This document shows positions 51,878 to 60,970 of a stretch of DNA of 64,000 nucleotides, in pieces. Origin of the DNA: Paenibacillus borealis (lineage in GTDB: Bacteria > Bacillota > Bacilli > Paenibacillales > Paenibacillaceae); assembly GCF_000758665.1 (NCBI RefSeq), contig NZ_CP009285.1, positions 6,634,001 to 6,698,000 on the forward strand, in the 5' to 3' direction. The stretch's first letter is position 1; each line of letters opens with the position of its first letter. Below the pieces are notes generated by a model. That model saw nothing but the letters and a program-made list of their open reading frames with translations, was not told the origin of the DNA and ran no database searches. The translations under genes were made by a program, and so were the position numbers.

Positions 51878-52862
51878 CGGAGATCACGTCTTCAGCCGAT
51901 ATATTTTTGGTGAGCAGTCCTTTTTCACGGGCCCAGGCGAAGGCAGCTTCTACTTCCTTCACATCCACCTGGTAAGCAGGGAGGTATTCCGGCACTTGAA
52001 TCTCATTCTTCAGCGTGTCCGGATAACCCACTTCCTTGATAATCAGATCGATATATTCCGACTGGTCATGCGTCTTCATATAATCTACAGCTTCATCATA
52101 AGCGGCATACATATCACGGATGCCTTGTCCCTTGGCATCAATCGCACTCTGCGGGAAAGCCAGCACGAACGGATTGATTCCCGCACTATGGGTCGAGCTG
52201 AGAACGCGCAGCCCGGCAGTTTTGCCCATGGTCACGAACGGCTCCGGAAGGACGGCTGCATCGGCTTTATTATTCTTGAGCAGCTCCAGACGGGTTGGAA
52301 TCTGCGGCACTTCGGTCACTGTAATGTCGTCTTCAGTCAGGCCAGCCTGCTTCAGCATCATCGCCACGGTATATTGAGTCGAGGTATTCTTGGACAGAAT
52401 GACCGTCTTACCCTTCAGATCCTTCACCTCTTTGACTTCGTCATTTCCGGTCAGCAGATCAAATTCACCCGTTGTGGTGCTGGTGATTTTGACATCCAGG
52501 CCCGCTTCATTATAGATGGAGATCGCTACAAGATCTGCGCTGAGACCATCCACTTTGCCGGCTTGAAAAGCCACATCACGGTCCTTGGCGCTCTTGAAGG
52601 TCTGGATATCGAGATTTACATTATGCTGTTTATCAAACCCTTGCTCATGAGCAATAATAAACGGAATCGCATCAATAGAAGGCAGCAGGCCCAGCGATAT
52701 TGTAACCGCCTCGGCGGGAGCTTCCGCAGCATTTCCGGTACTTGCAGTATTGGCATTGCCTGCATTGGCATTATTGGAATTTCCGCAGCCAGCCGCTACC
52801 AGGCCAACCGCAGCAGTCAACATTGCTATTTTCATAAGGTGCTTCCAGTTTTTTCTCTCCAT
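51858..52862 (-). CDS. SsuA/THI5-like substrate-binding lipoprotein
   Basis: 334 residues. Signal peptide with lipobox LVAAGC (Cys at about 22), followed by an Asn/Ala-rich spacer (GNSNNANAGNANTA). The NMT1/SsuA fold has LGLLPSIDAIPFIIAHEQGFDKQHNVNLDIQTF, VDGLSADLVAI, DLKGKTVILSKNTSTQYTVAMML and DAAVLPEPFVTMG. Family ligands are aliphatic sulfonates, nitrate, taurine or pyrimidine precursors. No sulfonate monooxygenase or thi gene is adjacent, so the ligand is open. The ATG at 52862 has GGAGG 11 bases upstream; the long frame beyond it enters a structured leader. Confidence 0.92.
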   Translation of the reverse strand: MERKNWKHLMKIAMLTAAVGLVAAGCGNSNNANAGNANTASTGNAAEAPAEAVTISLGLLPSIDAIPFIIAHEQGFDKQHNVNLDIQTFKSAKDRDVAFQAGKVDGLSADLVAISIYNEAGLDVKITSTTTGEFDLLTGNDEVKEVKDLKGKTVILSKNTSTQYTVAMMLKQAGLTEDDITVTEVPQIPTRLELLKNNKADAAVLPEPFVTMGKTAGLRVLSSTHSAGINPFVLAFPQSAIDAKGQGIRDMYAAYDEAVDYMKTHDQSEYIDLIIKEVGYPDTLKNEIQVPEYLPAYQVDVKEVEAAFAWAREKGLLTKNISAEDVISDVQFKE

Positions 52863-53152
52863 GATTCTTAATTCCTCCGTCTCTTTTCGGTTCATCTTCT
52901 TGCCGTTACTTCGCTTCTGCTTCCGGGAACAGAATAACCCTGTGGTGCAATGCGGCATAATCCCCCCAGGCCTGAGGTCCATGCGCATTTATTCACATGC
53001 AGGCATAGAAGTAGAAACGTTCATGCCTCCCTTGGAAGGGCAGCACCCGTTTCTCTATCTACCATTGATATTCTGCTCTCCGGTAAGGCCTAAGTAATGC
53101 AATTTTACACCCATTGCCCTATTTTGTATATTTATAAATTGAAATAATTATC

Positions 53153-54274
53153 CTACATGTATTTCCCGTAATCCTTAATGGTCACCTTGGTATGACATTC
53201 TATCTCTACCTGCGGATAGACATCCCGCCAATTCATTTGGCTCCACTCTTTATAACTTAAACTGTTCCTTACCTGTATTCCAATCCCCAGACTGTCCACG
53301 TTATGCTGCTGCATTTGCCGGACCATGGCTTCCGCTTTAGCTGTAATCCTGTCAGCGATGTCCTGCTCCAGACCCTGCCGCACCTCTGCCTTATTCAAAT
53401 AATGGTGTCCGGTGTATTCGAGCACAGAACCCTGGATGTTTACCAGGAGGTCAACCTTGAAATGGTTGCCGCCCAGATGCTGTACCTTCACCTTGCGCGA
53501 ATTCAAGATGGAACTGAGCATAGCGACCACGGGTCTGCCTTCCTCTTCCCCCAAATTGAACGCGGCCTCTCCCTGCCTCAGATCATCGCGGAACAGTCCG
53601 AAGAAGATCCCGTCCTGGGCTGGAATCTTCATCATATACCGGTCCTCCTGAAATAAGGCAATGCCGTCAATAACGGCTTTGTCACCATCATCCCTGACGA
53701 CCGGTGCTACCGGGTCTATACCATCATCGTTATAGTCTCTGGAGAATTCATAGAGCGTGGTATTCGGGATAGAATTGCCGGCCGCCTCTTTCTCCAGCAA
53801 ATGATTGATATATCTTCCGGTATCCGTATGAGGCTTGTAATCCTTGGCCAGAATTGCACTGGCATCCCCGTTAATCACCGTAACTTTGACGCCAAGTGCA
53901 ATAGAAGGATCCCGCAGCAGGGTATCAGTATAATCCCCCAGCCCGGCCTTCGCCAGGGATAGGCCAAATAACGCATCTCTGAGCTGGCCGCTGACGACCG
54001 TCAAATCCGTCTGTCTGGAGAAGGTTATTCTGGCTGACTTAATGCTGTCTGTGACGGTAGACAGCAGTTCTCTGCGTACACTGGAATCCGGATCTATAAC
54101 CGGGACACATGAGGTGACTCTGAGTCTGTTATTCTCCGCAAGATCATAACTCGTCGTCTGCACCATACCCAGCTTCTCAAGAATTCGTTCGTCGCTTCTG
54201 CAGCCGGTCAGAAGCAGAGGAAGCAGAACCAAGAGAAGGAACAACCGGGCAATACAATTAAGCTGTCTAGGCAC
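53153..54274 (-). CDS. Ger(x)C family spore germination lipoprotein (GerAC type)
   Basis: C subunit of a nutrient germinant receptor. 373 residues. Signal peptide with lipobox LLTGC (Cys at about 25). The family features are DERILEKLGMVQTTSYDL near the start, the central GIALFQEDRYMM and, at the end, ADRITAKAEAMVRQMQQHNVDSLGIG. GTG start at 54274 with GGAGG upstream. It overlaps the permease subunit gene by eight bases. It is the last gene of the operon. Confidence 0.93.
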   Translation of the reverse strand: MPRQLNCIARLFLLLVLLPLLLTGCRSDERILEKLGMVQTTSYDLAENNRLRVTSCVPVIDPDSSVRRELLSTVTDSIKSARITFSRQTDLTVVSGQLRDALFGLSLAKAGLGDYTDTLLRDPSIALGVKVTVINGDASAILAKDYKPHTDTGRYINHLLEKEAAGNSIPNTTLYEFSRDYNDDGIDPVAPVVRDDGDKAVIDGIALFQEDRYMMKIPAQDGIFFGLFRDDLRQGEAAFNLGEEEGRPVVAMLSSILNSRKVKVQHLGGNHFKVDLLVNIQGSVLEYTGHHYLNKAEVRQGLEQDIADRITAKAEAMVRQMQQHNVDSLGIGIQVRNSLSYKEWSQMNWRDVYPQVEIECHTKVTIKDYGKYM

Positions 54275-55349
54275 GGACCCCGCCTCCTTTCCGCTGAATC
54301 AGCAGCAGCAGAAGCAATAGTATAGGGAAGCCGAATGCGGTCCCGGTCACCGCGTATCCCAGATTAGTGATCCAGACCCCCACCTCATCCAGAGTCTTCG
54401 GAACAAAAGAGATGCCATAGGAGATACCGGTCAGCAGGAAGGTGAGCAAGGATGACTTCAGCTTGGGAAGCATTCTTCGCACCGACTCCTGTGCCGCCCA
54501 CCAATACATCACGACCGTAACCAGAACCGGGAACAGAAACAGGCCGTACAGCAGATTCTCCAGCCTCTCGATAAACGGAAACTGGATATAGGCCAGCAGA
54601 TCAAGCAAGGGATAGAGCAGCTTCTTCAATTGCCCCAGACTGAAGAATCCGAAGCAAATGATCGCCAGCGAGAGATAGAGCAAGGATAAATAGAGATTTC
54701 CCGCATGAACACCTGCCATTGCCTTTTTATTCTTATCCATGTAAGGAAATAACAATATGGATAATTCGTAGCCCAGATAAGCGGAATAAATCTCCAGCCC
54801 GCCTTTGAACTGGTCATGTCCGCCTTTCAGAATAAACGGAGTCATCCGTTCCCAGCGGAACGCCGGAAAGAACCACAGCATGAGCAGGTACATCCATGCG
54901 CTAAGCCAGAAGAACAGAGTTGCCGCTTTAGATATCGAATAGATTCCTTTGGTAATCATCAGAAAGGCCAGAACATCCACTGCAAGCTTGAATACCATGG
55001 GGTTGGTTGTCGGGAAGGACAGCATTTGAAAGATGAGCACGTATTTCTTGCCGATCATGCAGCCAAAAACGAGCCAGACCGAAGCCAGTCCGCAATAAAA
55101 GGGATACAGCGCCAGCCTCGGAATAGACTGCTCCATAATTTCAAACACAGACCTCCCCTGACCCAGCCGGAAGACCAGGGAAATTAAATAGATATTGAAA
55201 GTAGAGACTACGATGCACGGCACCAGAAACAGCCATCCATTGGTACCGAAATAGTCGGCCAGATTACGGGGGAGGATAAAAATTACAATCCCGGACTGGG
55301 TCATATGCATCAGAACGGCTATATGAAAAGGGCGCAGCTTTCCGGCCAT
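54267..55349 (-). CDS. GerAB-type spore germination permease subunit
   Basis: 360 residues, ten predicted membrane helices, APC-superfamily fold like GerAB/GerKB. FHIAVLMHMTQSGIVIFILPRNLADYFGTNGWL is the family opening. The B subunit binds the amino acid or sugar germinant in known receptors. It lies between the A-subunit gene (5-bp gap) and the C-subunit gene (8-base overlap). Confidence 0.93.
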   Translation of the reverse strand: MAGKLRPFHIAVLMHMTQSGIVIFILPRNLADYFGTNGWLFLVPCIVVSTFNIYLISLVFRLGQGRSVFEIMEQSIPRLALYPFYCGLASVWLVFGCMIGKKYVLIFQMLSFPTTNPMVFKLAVDVLAFLMITKGIYSISKAATLFFWLSAWMYLLMLWFFPAFRWERMTPFILKGGHDQFKGGLEIYSAYLGYELSILLFPYMDKNKKAMAGVHAGNLYLSLLYLSLAIICFGFFSLGQLKKLLYPLLDLLAYIQFPFIERLENLLYGLFLFPVLVTVVMYWWAAQESVRRMLPKLKSSLLTFLLTGISYGISFVPKTLDEVGVWITNLGYAVTGTAFGFPILLLLLLLIQRKGGGVRA

Positions 55350-55354
55350 AGAGT

Positions 55355-56782
55355 CTATTCCTGCTTTCTGTTTTTTTGCCTGACGGAATTGGCAGTCCTG
55401 CTCTGGGAAGGACGGCTGGTCAGCTTCGAGAAGGGCGCGCGGATAAATACATCCTTCCAGTCACCCGTCTTCATTGGAGCGACAGGCGTGAGATAAGATG
55501 AGCCCAGGCTGGTCAGGCTGGATAAATGAATTACGATCAGGGCTATCCCCATTACCAGTCCCATATTGCCCCATATTCCGGTGAGTATAATAATCCCGAA
55601 GCGGATCAGGCGGATGGAGGCGCTCATCATGTAGCTCGGAATCACAAAGGAGGCAATAGCAGATGAAGCTACTGCGATGATAAGCACATTACTGGTCAGC
55701 CCGGCCTGCACCGCAGCCTGTCCGATAACAATACCGCCTACGATCCCGATGGTTTGTCCAATCTTGGTCGGCAGGCGCGCTCCGGCTTCCCGCAGCAGTT
55801 CGATCATAATTTCCATCAGCAGCGCTTCATATACAGGCGGAAACGGCACCCGGTTCCGTGACTCTGCCAAGGTTCTGAGCAGCGCTTCCGGAATCATCTC
55901 ATAATGAAAGGTGGTCACCGACACATACATCGCAGTGAAGGAGATCGTGATGACAAGGGCCAGAAACCGGAGCAGCCGCAGTGCTGTCCCCAGCGCCCAG
56001 CGTTGATAGTAATCATCCGGTGAAGAGAAGAATTCAAAAAAGGATGAGGGCGCGCTGAGCGCTGTCGGGCTATTGTCAATAATCGTAATAATCCGCCCGG
56101 CTACCAGCTTCGACACGGCCACATCAGGTCTTTCCGTAGTCAGAAACTGCGGGAACACCGAATTCGGCATGTCCTCAATAAATTGGGTCAGCGTCCCGCC
56201 GTCATTAATCGCATCCGTCTCAATCCGGTTAATCCGGTTCTGCAGATCCTGAACATACTTCTGATTGGCAATATCCTTGATATACAGGATGTACACATTT
56301 GTCTTGGAGATTTCTCCGATTTCACATTTGATAATTTTCAGATGTGAGCTTTTGATCCGGCGGCGGATTAAGCTAAGATTCGTAGAGGCGGATTCCACAA
56401 AAGCATCATGGGGACCGGCAATCACCGTCTCGGTTTCGGACTGCTGCACACTGCGAACTTCCGGGCCGTAAGCATCCAGCAAATAAACGGCTTCCCGGTG
56501 AAAAACAGCAACACAGCCCTCCAGTATGCTGATAACGGCGGCCTTAGATTCCTCCGCTCTGACAAATTGGGATTGCTGGAACAGCTTATCGATTTCATCC
56601 GCCGGGAGCCGGTCAAAGGGAATAAGTATTTCCTGGATGAACAGCTCCTTATCCACCGTATGCGGGAAATATACAATATCAACGGCCAGTTCAGGAAAGC
56701 TCCGGTGGCTGAGATCCGCACACTGATCAAATTCATCCAGAATATGCCGCAGTGTAGGAATATTCTGTGCATCCGGATCCAT
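55355..56782 (-). CDS. GerAA-type spore germination receptor subunit
   Basis: 475 residues, inner spore membrane. The N-terminal soluble domain (about 1-260) holds DLSHRSFPELAVDIVYFPHTVDKELF and SSHLKIIKCEIGEISKTNVYILYIKDIAN. The membrane part holds about five helices and the highly conserved PFPPVYEALLMEIMIELLREAGARLPTKIGQTIGIVGGIVIGQAAVQAGL. The basic tail is SRPSQSRTANSVRQKNRKQE. It is the first gene of the gerAA-AB-AC order. The ATG at 56782 has GGGAGG upstream. Receptors of this type are made in the forespore from sigma-G promoters, but I found no convincing one. Confidence 0.94.
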   Translation of the reverse strand: MDPDAQNIPTLRHILDEFDQCADLSHRSFPELAVDIVYFPHTVDKELFIQEILIPFDRLPADEIDKLFQQSQFVRAEESKAAVISILEGCVAVFHREAVYLLDAYGPEVRSVQQSETETVIAGPHDAFVESASTNLSLIRRRIKSSHLKIIKCEIGEISKTNVYILYIKDIANQKYVQDLQNRINRIETDAINDGGTLTQFIEDMPNSVFPQFLTTERPDVAVSKLVAGRIITIIDNSPTALSAPSSFFEFFSSPDDYYQRWALGTALRLLRFLALVITISFTAMYVSVTTFHYEMIPEALLRTLAESRNRVPFPPVYEALLMEIMIELLREAGARLPTKIGQTIGIVGGIVIGQAAVQAGLTSNVLIIAVASSAIASFVIPSYMMSASIRLIRFGIIILTGIWGNMGLVMGIALIVIHLSSLTSLGSSYLTPVAPMKTGDWKDVFIRAPFSKLTSRPSQSRTANSVRQKNRKQE

Positions 56783-56853
56783 AGATTCCCCCCCTCCCAG
56801 TTCGTTTGGAATAGTATCCCCAAGATTTTCTTGGATATTTAACGCTGCCGCAA

Positions 56854-56892
56854 TAAAAAGCCTTCTTCCATCCCGCAGGATAAAAGAAGGCT
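56854..56892 (-). terminator. Terminator of the GH5 cellulase gene
   Basis: Minus-strand stem AGCCTTCTT / AAGAAGGCT followed by T5ATT, 28 bp after the stop. It also separates the cellulase from the germination operon downstream. Confidence 0.9.
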
Positions 56893-56919
56893 AATGTACA
56901 TCTTCTGCTTGTGCTGCAT

Positions 56920-58650
56920 CTACATCGTCGTACCAGTAACGCTCGTTCCGTTCTTGGTGATCTTGTAATTCACGACTTCGCCGCTCCAGAAATGGAACTT
57001 CAGGATTACATCACCATTATTCACTTCATTGAAAAAAGCCGGAAGCAGACTAATCTCGCCCGTGCTGTAGGAAGGCGTAAACGTATAAGCGAATTCCTTG
57101 TACGGCGTCCAGTTTTGCGGACCGGCATTGCCTCCCGAGGCATACACAGCTTCCATAGTAGCCAGGGTATCCCCATTAAACGTAGTCGGTATTTTAAAAG
57201 CAGTGGTAGTTCCCTGCGCGTTGCTTAACTTTGGCGTATTATAGAGAATCACATTAAAATTCCAGTCCGCGCCTTTGTTGAAGCGGGCAGTCAATACAGC
57301 ATTGACACCGAGATTGCCGGAAGAAATCAGACTGGTAAGCTTCGCTGCTTTGAACGTCAGCTGGTCACCGCTTAGAGTATAATCCGTTCCCGACACCAGC
57401 TGCTGGCTGCCGTTCAGAATCGAAGTAAGCGTATTGCCGTTCAGGTTCAGCTTCACCGTCACATCCTTGGCTGCAGCACCCTTTTTCAGATTAATGAGAT
57501 CGCTTTCAGCTGTGGACGAGCGGCTGGTCCAGCTGGCCTTCATCATATTGTAGAGCAGCGGATCGGACCACTGGAAGGACGTGCGGCCGAAATGCTGGCC
57601 ATTGTCCCACAGCATCGGTGTAATTTGCTTGGACTTCAGGTAATAAGCCAGATATTCGAAAAACTTCAGCTTCTCGCCCTGTTCGATCACACCTGTATTC
57701 TTGTCAAAACCGAGCAGCCCATACTCGCCAACAATAACGGGAATGCCTTTGGCGGTAAAGGTATTATAGACATTATTGAAGGTAGTCACGATATCATTCT
57801 GGGTATCGGTCTCGAACCTGGTATAACCGGCAATATTGACACTAAACGGCCAGAACCCGTAATAGTGAACGGTCGCGATCAGATTGGAGTCGTTCAGCTT
57901 GGTGATGGTCTGGTAAAGTGCATCCATCCGGGTCTGCGTCGGCGAGGCTTCCAGTGTGGATAGCACCAGCGGACGGGTGGCATTATTCCCGCCGGAGGCT
58001 CTGACAATGCCATGGAAAGCCACATTCAGCTCATCCAGCATCTGAATCGCCTTCGCTTCATCCGTTGTTCCGCCATCGGTGAAACGCGGCTCATTGACGC
58101 TCTCGAACATCAGCTTGGTGGAATATCCCTTGAAGCGGTTCGCAATCTGCGTCCAGACCGCCTTATAGCGGGCCAGCACCAGGTCATGCTGCTGCTCCAT
58201 TTTGCTGATCCACAGCCAGGAATCATGGTGAACGTTGATCATGACATACAGATTCTCTGCTACAGCCCAATCGACAACCTGCTGGACACGGGACAGATAG
58301 GCCGCATCCACTGTATACGGGGCAGCCGCTCCGGTATGTACATCCCAGGTCACAGGAATCCGGATGCTCTTATAGCCTTGGGCGGCAATCTTCTTGATCA
58401 GAGCCTGCGTGACTGCCGGGTTGCCCCAGGAAGTCTCATCGGCTCCGGTCGCATCCAGTGAATTCCCCAGATTCCATCCGGGCTGCATGGCATCTACGTA
58501 GGATTGAAGACCCGTAGATGCAGCCGCAGCTGCGGGTGCTTGCGCCTGCAGCGCCTGTTCTTCAGCTGCTGCAGAGACCATAGGTGTGGCCACAGCGAGC
58601 AGCAAGACAGCGGTGAAGATTAAGGACAGAAACGATTTCTTTTTTGGCAT
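56920..58650 (-). CDS. Secreted GH5 endoglucanase with accessory beta domains
   Basis: An extracellular endo-beta-glucanase, 576 residues. Signal peptide ends near SAAAEEQ, followed by an Ala/Gln-rich spacer. The GH5 barrel spans about 45-385: GWNLGNSLDA, IRIPVTWDVH, INVHHDSWLW, acid/base Glu in FESVNEPRF and nucleophile Glu in VIVGEYGLLG. Next comes an X2-type immunoglobulin-like module (about 390-475, VTVKLNLNGNTLTSILNG), then a beta module (about 480-576) resembling CBM46, as in GH5 subfamily 4 cellulases of Bacilli. The ATG at 58650 has GGAGG about 12 bases upstream. A cre-like site lies upstream. Confidence 0.93.
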   Translation of the reverse strand: MPKKKSFLSLIFTAVLLLAVATPMVSAAAEEQALQAQAPAAAAASTGLQSYVDAMQPGWNLGNSLDATGADETSWGNPAVTQALIKKIAAQGYKSIRIPVTWDVHTGAAAPYTVDAAYLSRVQQVVDWAVAENLYVMINVHHDSWLWISKMEQQHDLVLARYKAVWTQIANRFKGYSTKLMFESVNEPRFTDGGTTDEAKAIQMLDELNVAFHGIVRASGGNNATRPLVLSTLEASPTQTRMDALYQTITKLNDSNLIATVHYYGFWPFSVNIAGYTRFETDTQNDIVTTFNNVYNTFTAKGIPVIVGEYGLLGFDKNTGVIEQGEKLKFFEYLAYYLKSKQITPMLWDNGQHFGRTSFQWSDPLLYNMMKASWTSRSSTAESDLINLKKGAAAKDVTVKLNLNGNTLTSILNGSQQLVSGTDYTLSGDQLTFKAAKLTSLISSGNLGVNAVLTARFNKGADWNFNVILYNTPKLSNAQGTTTAFKIPTTFNGDTLATMEAVYASGGNAGPQNWTPYKEFAYTFTPSYSTGEISLLPAFFNEVNNGDVILKFHFWSGEVVNYKITKNGTSVTGTTM

Positions 58651-58714
58651 GGATCATTTATTCCTCCCGGTTTGTTGTGATCGGCCGATGCATAAAATCG
58701 GTTTTATATTTTTT

Positions 58715-58729
58715 ATGCAACCGCTTACC
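58715..58729 (-). promoter_or_regulatory. Possible cre (CcpA) site of the GH5 gene
   Basis: ATGCAACCGCTTACC matches the WTGNAANCGNWNNCW cre consensus except at the last base. It lies 65 bp upstream of the cellulase start, where CcpA repression by glucose would be expected. Confidence 0.5.
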
Positions 58730-58946
58730 AAAATCAATATAGCATCTTTGCGGATTGGTAAATATCCCAATTATTAGTGCAAAAATACATTCACAATTAG
58801 AGATTTTCTACGGGCCAGGCAGGGATGCAGCACTTAAGCTACTGTGCTCTTTTTCCTCGGCCTGTCCCTACGGCTTATGCTATAATAATTAAACATAATC
58901 CAAAGGGCCCGCTTCTGATGTAATCCATATTTGAGGAGCTGTGACG

Positions 58947-59492
58947 ATGAGTGATACGATTTTGCAACAGATTCTTACGGAATTACAGGGAATGAAAACT
59001 GAAGTGACAGGCATAAAGTCTGAATTTACCGGCATCAAATCTGATATTAAAGACATGCGGTTAGAGCTAAGCGGGGTCAAGTCTGATCTGAGCGAGGTCA
59101 AGTCCGAGCTAGGATCGGTCAAGTCTGATCTGACCGAGGTTAAGTCTGAGCTGGGATCGGTTAAGTCTGATCTGAGCGAGGTCAAGTCTGAGCTGGGATC
59201 GGTCAAGTCTGATCTGAGCGAGGTCAAGTCTGAGCTGGGATCGGTCAAGTCTGAGCTGAGCGAGGTTAAGTCTGAGCTGGGCGTAATGAAGGCCGATATT
59301 GACAGCATCAAAGAAGATACGAAGCTGATCCCGCTGATCCAGCAGGCTGTATCCGAAGTCAATGCTGAAGTCATTGCAACCCGGGACACTCTTGAGCGGA
59401 TAGACAAAACATTAACCGTACATGATGCTACACTGGACATGCTGGCCAGACGTTCTATTGATCAGGAAGCCGCATTGAAACGTATAAAATAA
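58947..59492 (+). CDS. Coiled-coil protein with near-identical heptad repeats
   Basis: Not recognised as a named family. About 181 residues, no signal peptide. An N-terminal LLQQI-type helix (TILQQILTELQGMKTEV) leads into a central heptad array of about 90 residues, VKSDLSE and VKSELGS units, whose DNA is nearly identical from unit to unit (a 42-bp pattern). A less repetitive C-terminal helix follows (LIPLIQQAVSEVNAEVIATRDTLERIDKTL). The ATG at 58947 has GAGGAG 8 bases upstream. It should form a long rod, and similar small proteins are common in Bacilli with no known role. The repeats make slippage and length variation likely. Confidence 0.85.
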   Translation: MSDTILQQILTELQGMKTEVTGIKSEFTGIKSDIKDMRLELSGVKSDLSEVKSELGSVKSDLTEVKSELGSVKSDLSEVKSELGSVKSDLSEVKSELGSVKSELSEVKSELGVMKADIDSIKEDTKLIPLIQQAVSEVNAEVIATRDTLERIDKTLTVHDATLDMLARRSIDQEAALKRIK

Positions 59493-59649
59493 ACTTTTTG
59501 CTGCAAGCGACCGCCATTTCCGGCAGTCGCTTTTTCTTTTGCCATTCTCCCTCGCCTTATGTCTCCCCCGTACGGACACACATCTCTTCACAAAGCACAA
59601 AACCTTTCTAATTCACACTTTGTACTCTTTTATTGTCTATTTCACACGG

Positions 59650-59685
59650 ACACACCATTGATTTTCAACTGATCCGTGTTATAAT
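59650..59685 (+). promoter_or_regulatory. Sigma-A promoter of the small protein gene
   Basis: -35 TTGATT (59658-59663), 16-bp spacer, -10 TATAAT (59680-59685), about 70 bp upstream of the start codon. Confidence 0.78.
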
Positions 59686-59755
59686 GAAAGCGTAAACAAA
59701 AGTGATCGAAACCCTAATTTTCCATCGGATTTCATCGCCAAGGAGGATGAATGCA

Positions 59756-59941
59756 ATGCTGGCAGGAATTAAGGAACTGAAGAATTGGGTAACCGGAATG
59801 TGGCAGCCTGGAATGGCTTCTGGAGAAGAAGACTACCGGAAAATGGAATACAGCGTAGAACGCCATCTGCACACACCGCAAACGCCAAGCCCGCTTACTT
59901 ACGAACAGGAATCACGCATCAAGACCGTCAAATTCCATTAA
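59756..59941 (+). CDS. Small hypothetical protein (61 residues)
   Basis: Not recognised. 61 residues with an amphipathic start (MLAGIKELKNWVTGMW) and a polar, Pro/His-containing second half ending in RIKTVKFH. No membrane segment or signal. The ATG at 59756 has AAGGAGG 9 bases upstream; another in-frame ATG three codons earlier is too close to that site. A strong promoter upstream and a terminator 59 bp downstream make this a complete small transcription unit, which supports it as a real gene. Confidence 0.78.
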   Translation: MLAGIKELKNWVTGMWQPGMASGEEDYRKMEYSVERHLHTPQTPSPLTYEQESRIKTVKFH

Positions 59942-59999
59942 TCTAACCGGATGTATATAGATTGAACTATATTTCACAATCGACCCTCCACACTCAAAC

Positions 60000-60047
60000 A
60001 AGGCCGCAAGCAACCGGATCATCCGGTTCATGCGGCCTTTTATTTAT
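60000..60047 (+). terminator. Terminator of the small protein gene
   Basis: Stem AAGGCCGC...GCGGCCTT with inner AACCGG/CCGGTT stem, followed by TTATTTATTT on the plus strand. Confidence 0.92.
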
Positions 60048-60048
60048 T

Positions 60049-60930
60049 TCATGTCCCCTTACGGTCCGTAGAGGCAAAATAAGTACCAGCAATCATAATG
60101 ATGAGTGCAACAATAAACGATAAGGGCGGTAAATCGAAATACATAATCAGTGACAGCAGCACTCCTATAAACCGGGAAATAGCATAATAAGCGCTAGTCT
60201 TCGCCGCTCCAAGATACCGCTGTGCATATATGTACAAATAGATACTCAGTCCATAAGCAACAAATCCCAGCAGCAACGCAGCAAAGATATACCCGATACG
60301 ATCTGCAGTTTCTCCGAGAATGAGTGAGATGATAAGTGAGCCTGACCCTGAACCGAACCCTTTGATCACTACAACCTGTAACGGGTCTTTGGCGGACAGC
60401 TTGGAGGTCAGATTATTCTCAAGTCCCCAGCAAACTGCTGCAAGCAGCACAAAGACTGAACCCCACGATAATGAGATACTGCCGAAATCCCCGACAGAAA
60501 GGATCATACTGGCTGCTGTAATGAGGATAATCGCCAGCCACAATCTCGAATTAATCGACTCCTTGAACAGCAGAAGGGCAATTAGTGCGGTTGCTACAAT
60601 CTCAAAGTTATTGAGGAGTGAGACCGTTGCAGGTGTAGTCACCGTTAGTCCGATCATCAGGAGGATAGGAGCGGCGATATCCAAGACAACCATCCCGGCT
60701 GTAAAAGGCAGTTCCCGCCTGGTCAGCCGCATTTCGCTCCTCACTGCTTCTCTTCCGGAACGAAACCATCCGATAGCCGACATCCCAATGCCTGCACCCA
60801 GATATAACAGCGCAGCCATCATCGTTGGCGGAATTTCCTTAAGGAGCGCTTTCGATATCGGCGTACTAATTGCATACAGTGCAGCCGCCAGAATCGCCCA
60901 AAGGACCGCAGTTTTGGGTTTGGTATTCAA
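60049..60930 (-). CDS. EamA/DMT-family transporter
   Basis: 293 residues, ten membrane helices in two EamA halves. The first begins AVLWAILAAALYAISTPISKALLKEIPP. The second begins LSWGSVFVLLAAVCWGLENNLTSKLS. These proteins export small metabolites or act as permeases of unknown substrate. TTG start at 60930 with GGTGGG upstream. It runs into the plus-strand terminator from the other side and has no clear terminator of its own. Confidence 0.92.
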   Translation of the reverse strand: MNTKPKTAVLWAILAAALYAISTPISKALLKEIPPTMMAALLYLGAGIGMSAIGWFRSGREAVRSEMRLTRRELPFTAGMVVLDIAAPILLMIGLTVTTPATVSLLNNFEIVATALIALLLFKESINSRLWLAIILITAASMILSVGDFGSISLSWGSVFVLLAAVCWGLENNLTSKLSAKDPLQVVVIKGFGSGSGSLIISLILGETADRIGYIFAALLLGFVAYGLSIYLYIYAQRYLGAAKTSAYYAISRFIGVLLSLIMYFDLPPLSFIVALIIMIAGTYFASTDRKGT

Positions 60931-60970
60931 TATAGTATCCCACCCTATATTTTAACGTATAGAACTATCT

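Noticed and set aside
56817..56840. Sigma-G promoter before the germination operon
   Set aside because: A GATACTA-like -10 is present but no matching -35 at 17-18 bp; not strong enough to annotate.
58889..59440. A 183-codon minus-strand frame opposite the coiled-coil gene
   Set aside because: It stays open only because the DNA is repetitive; Ser/Asp/Leu pattern, no ribosome site.
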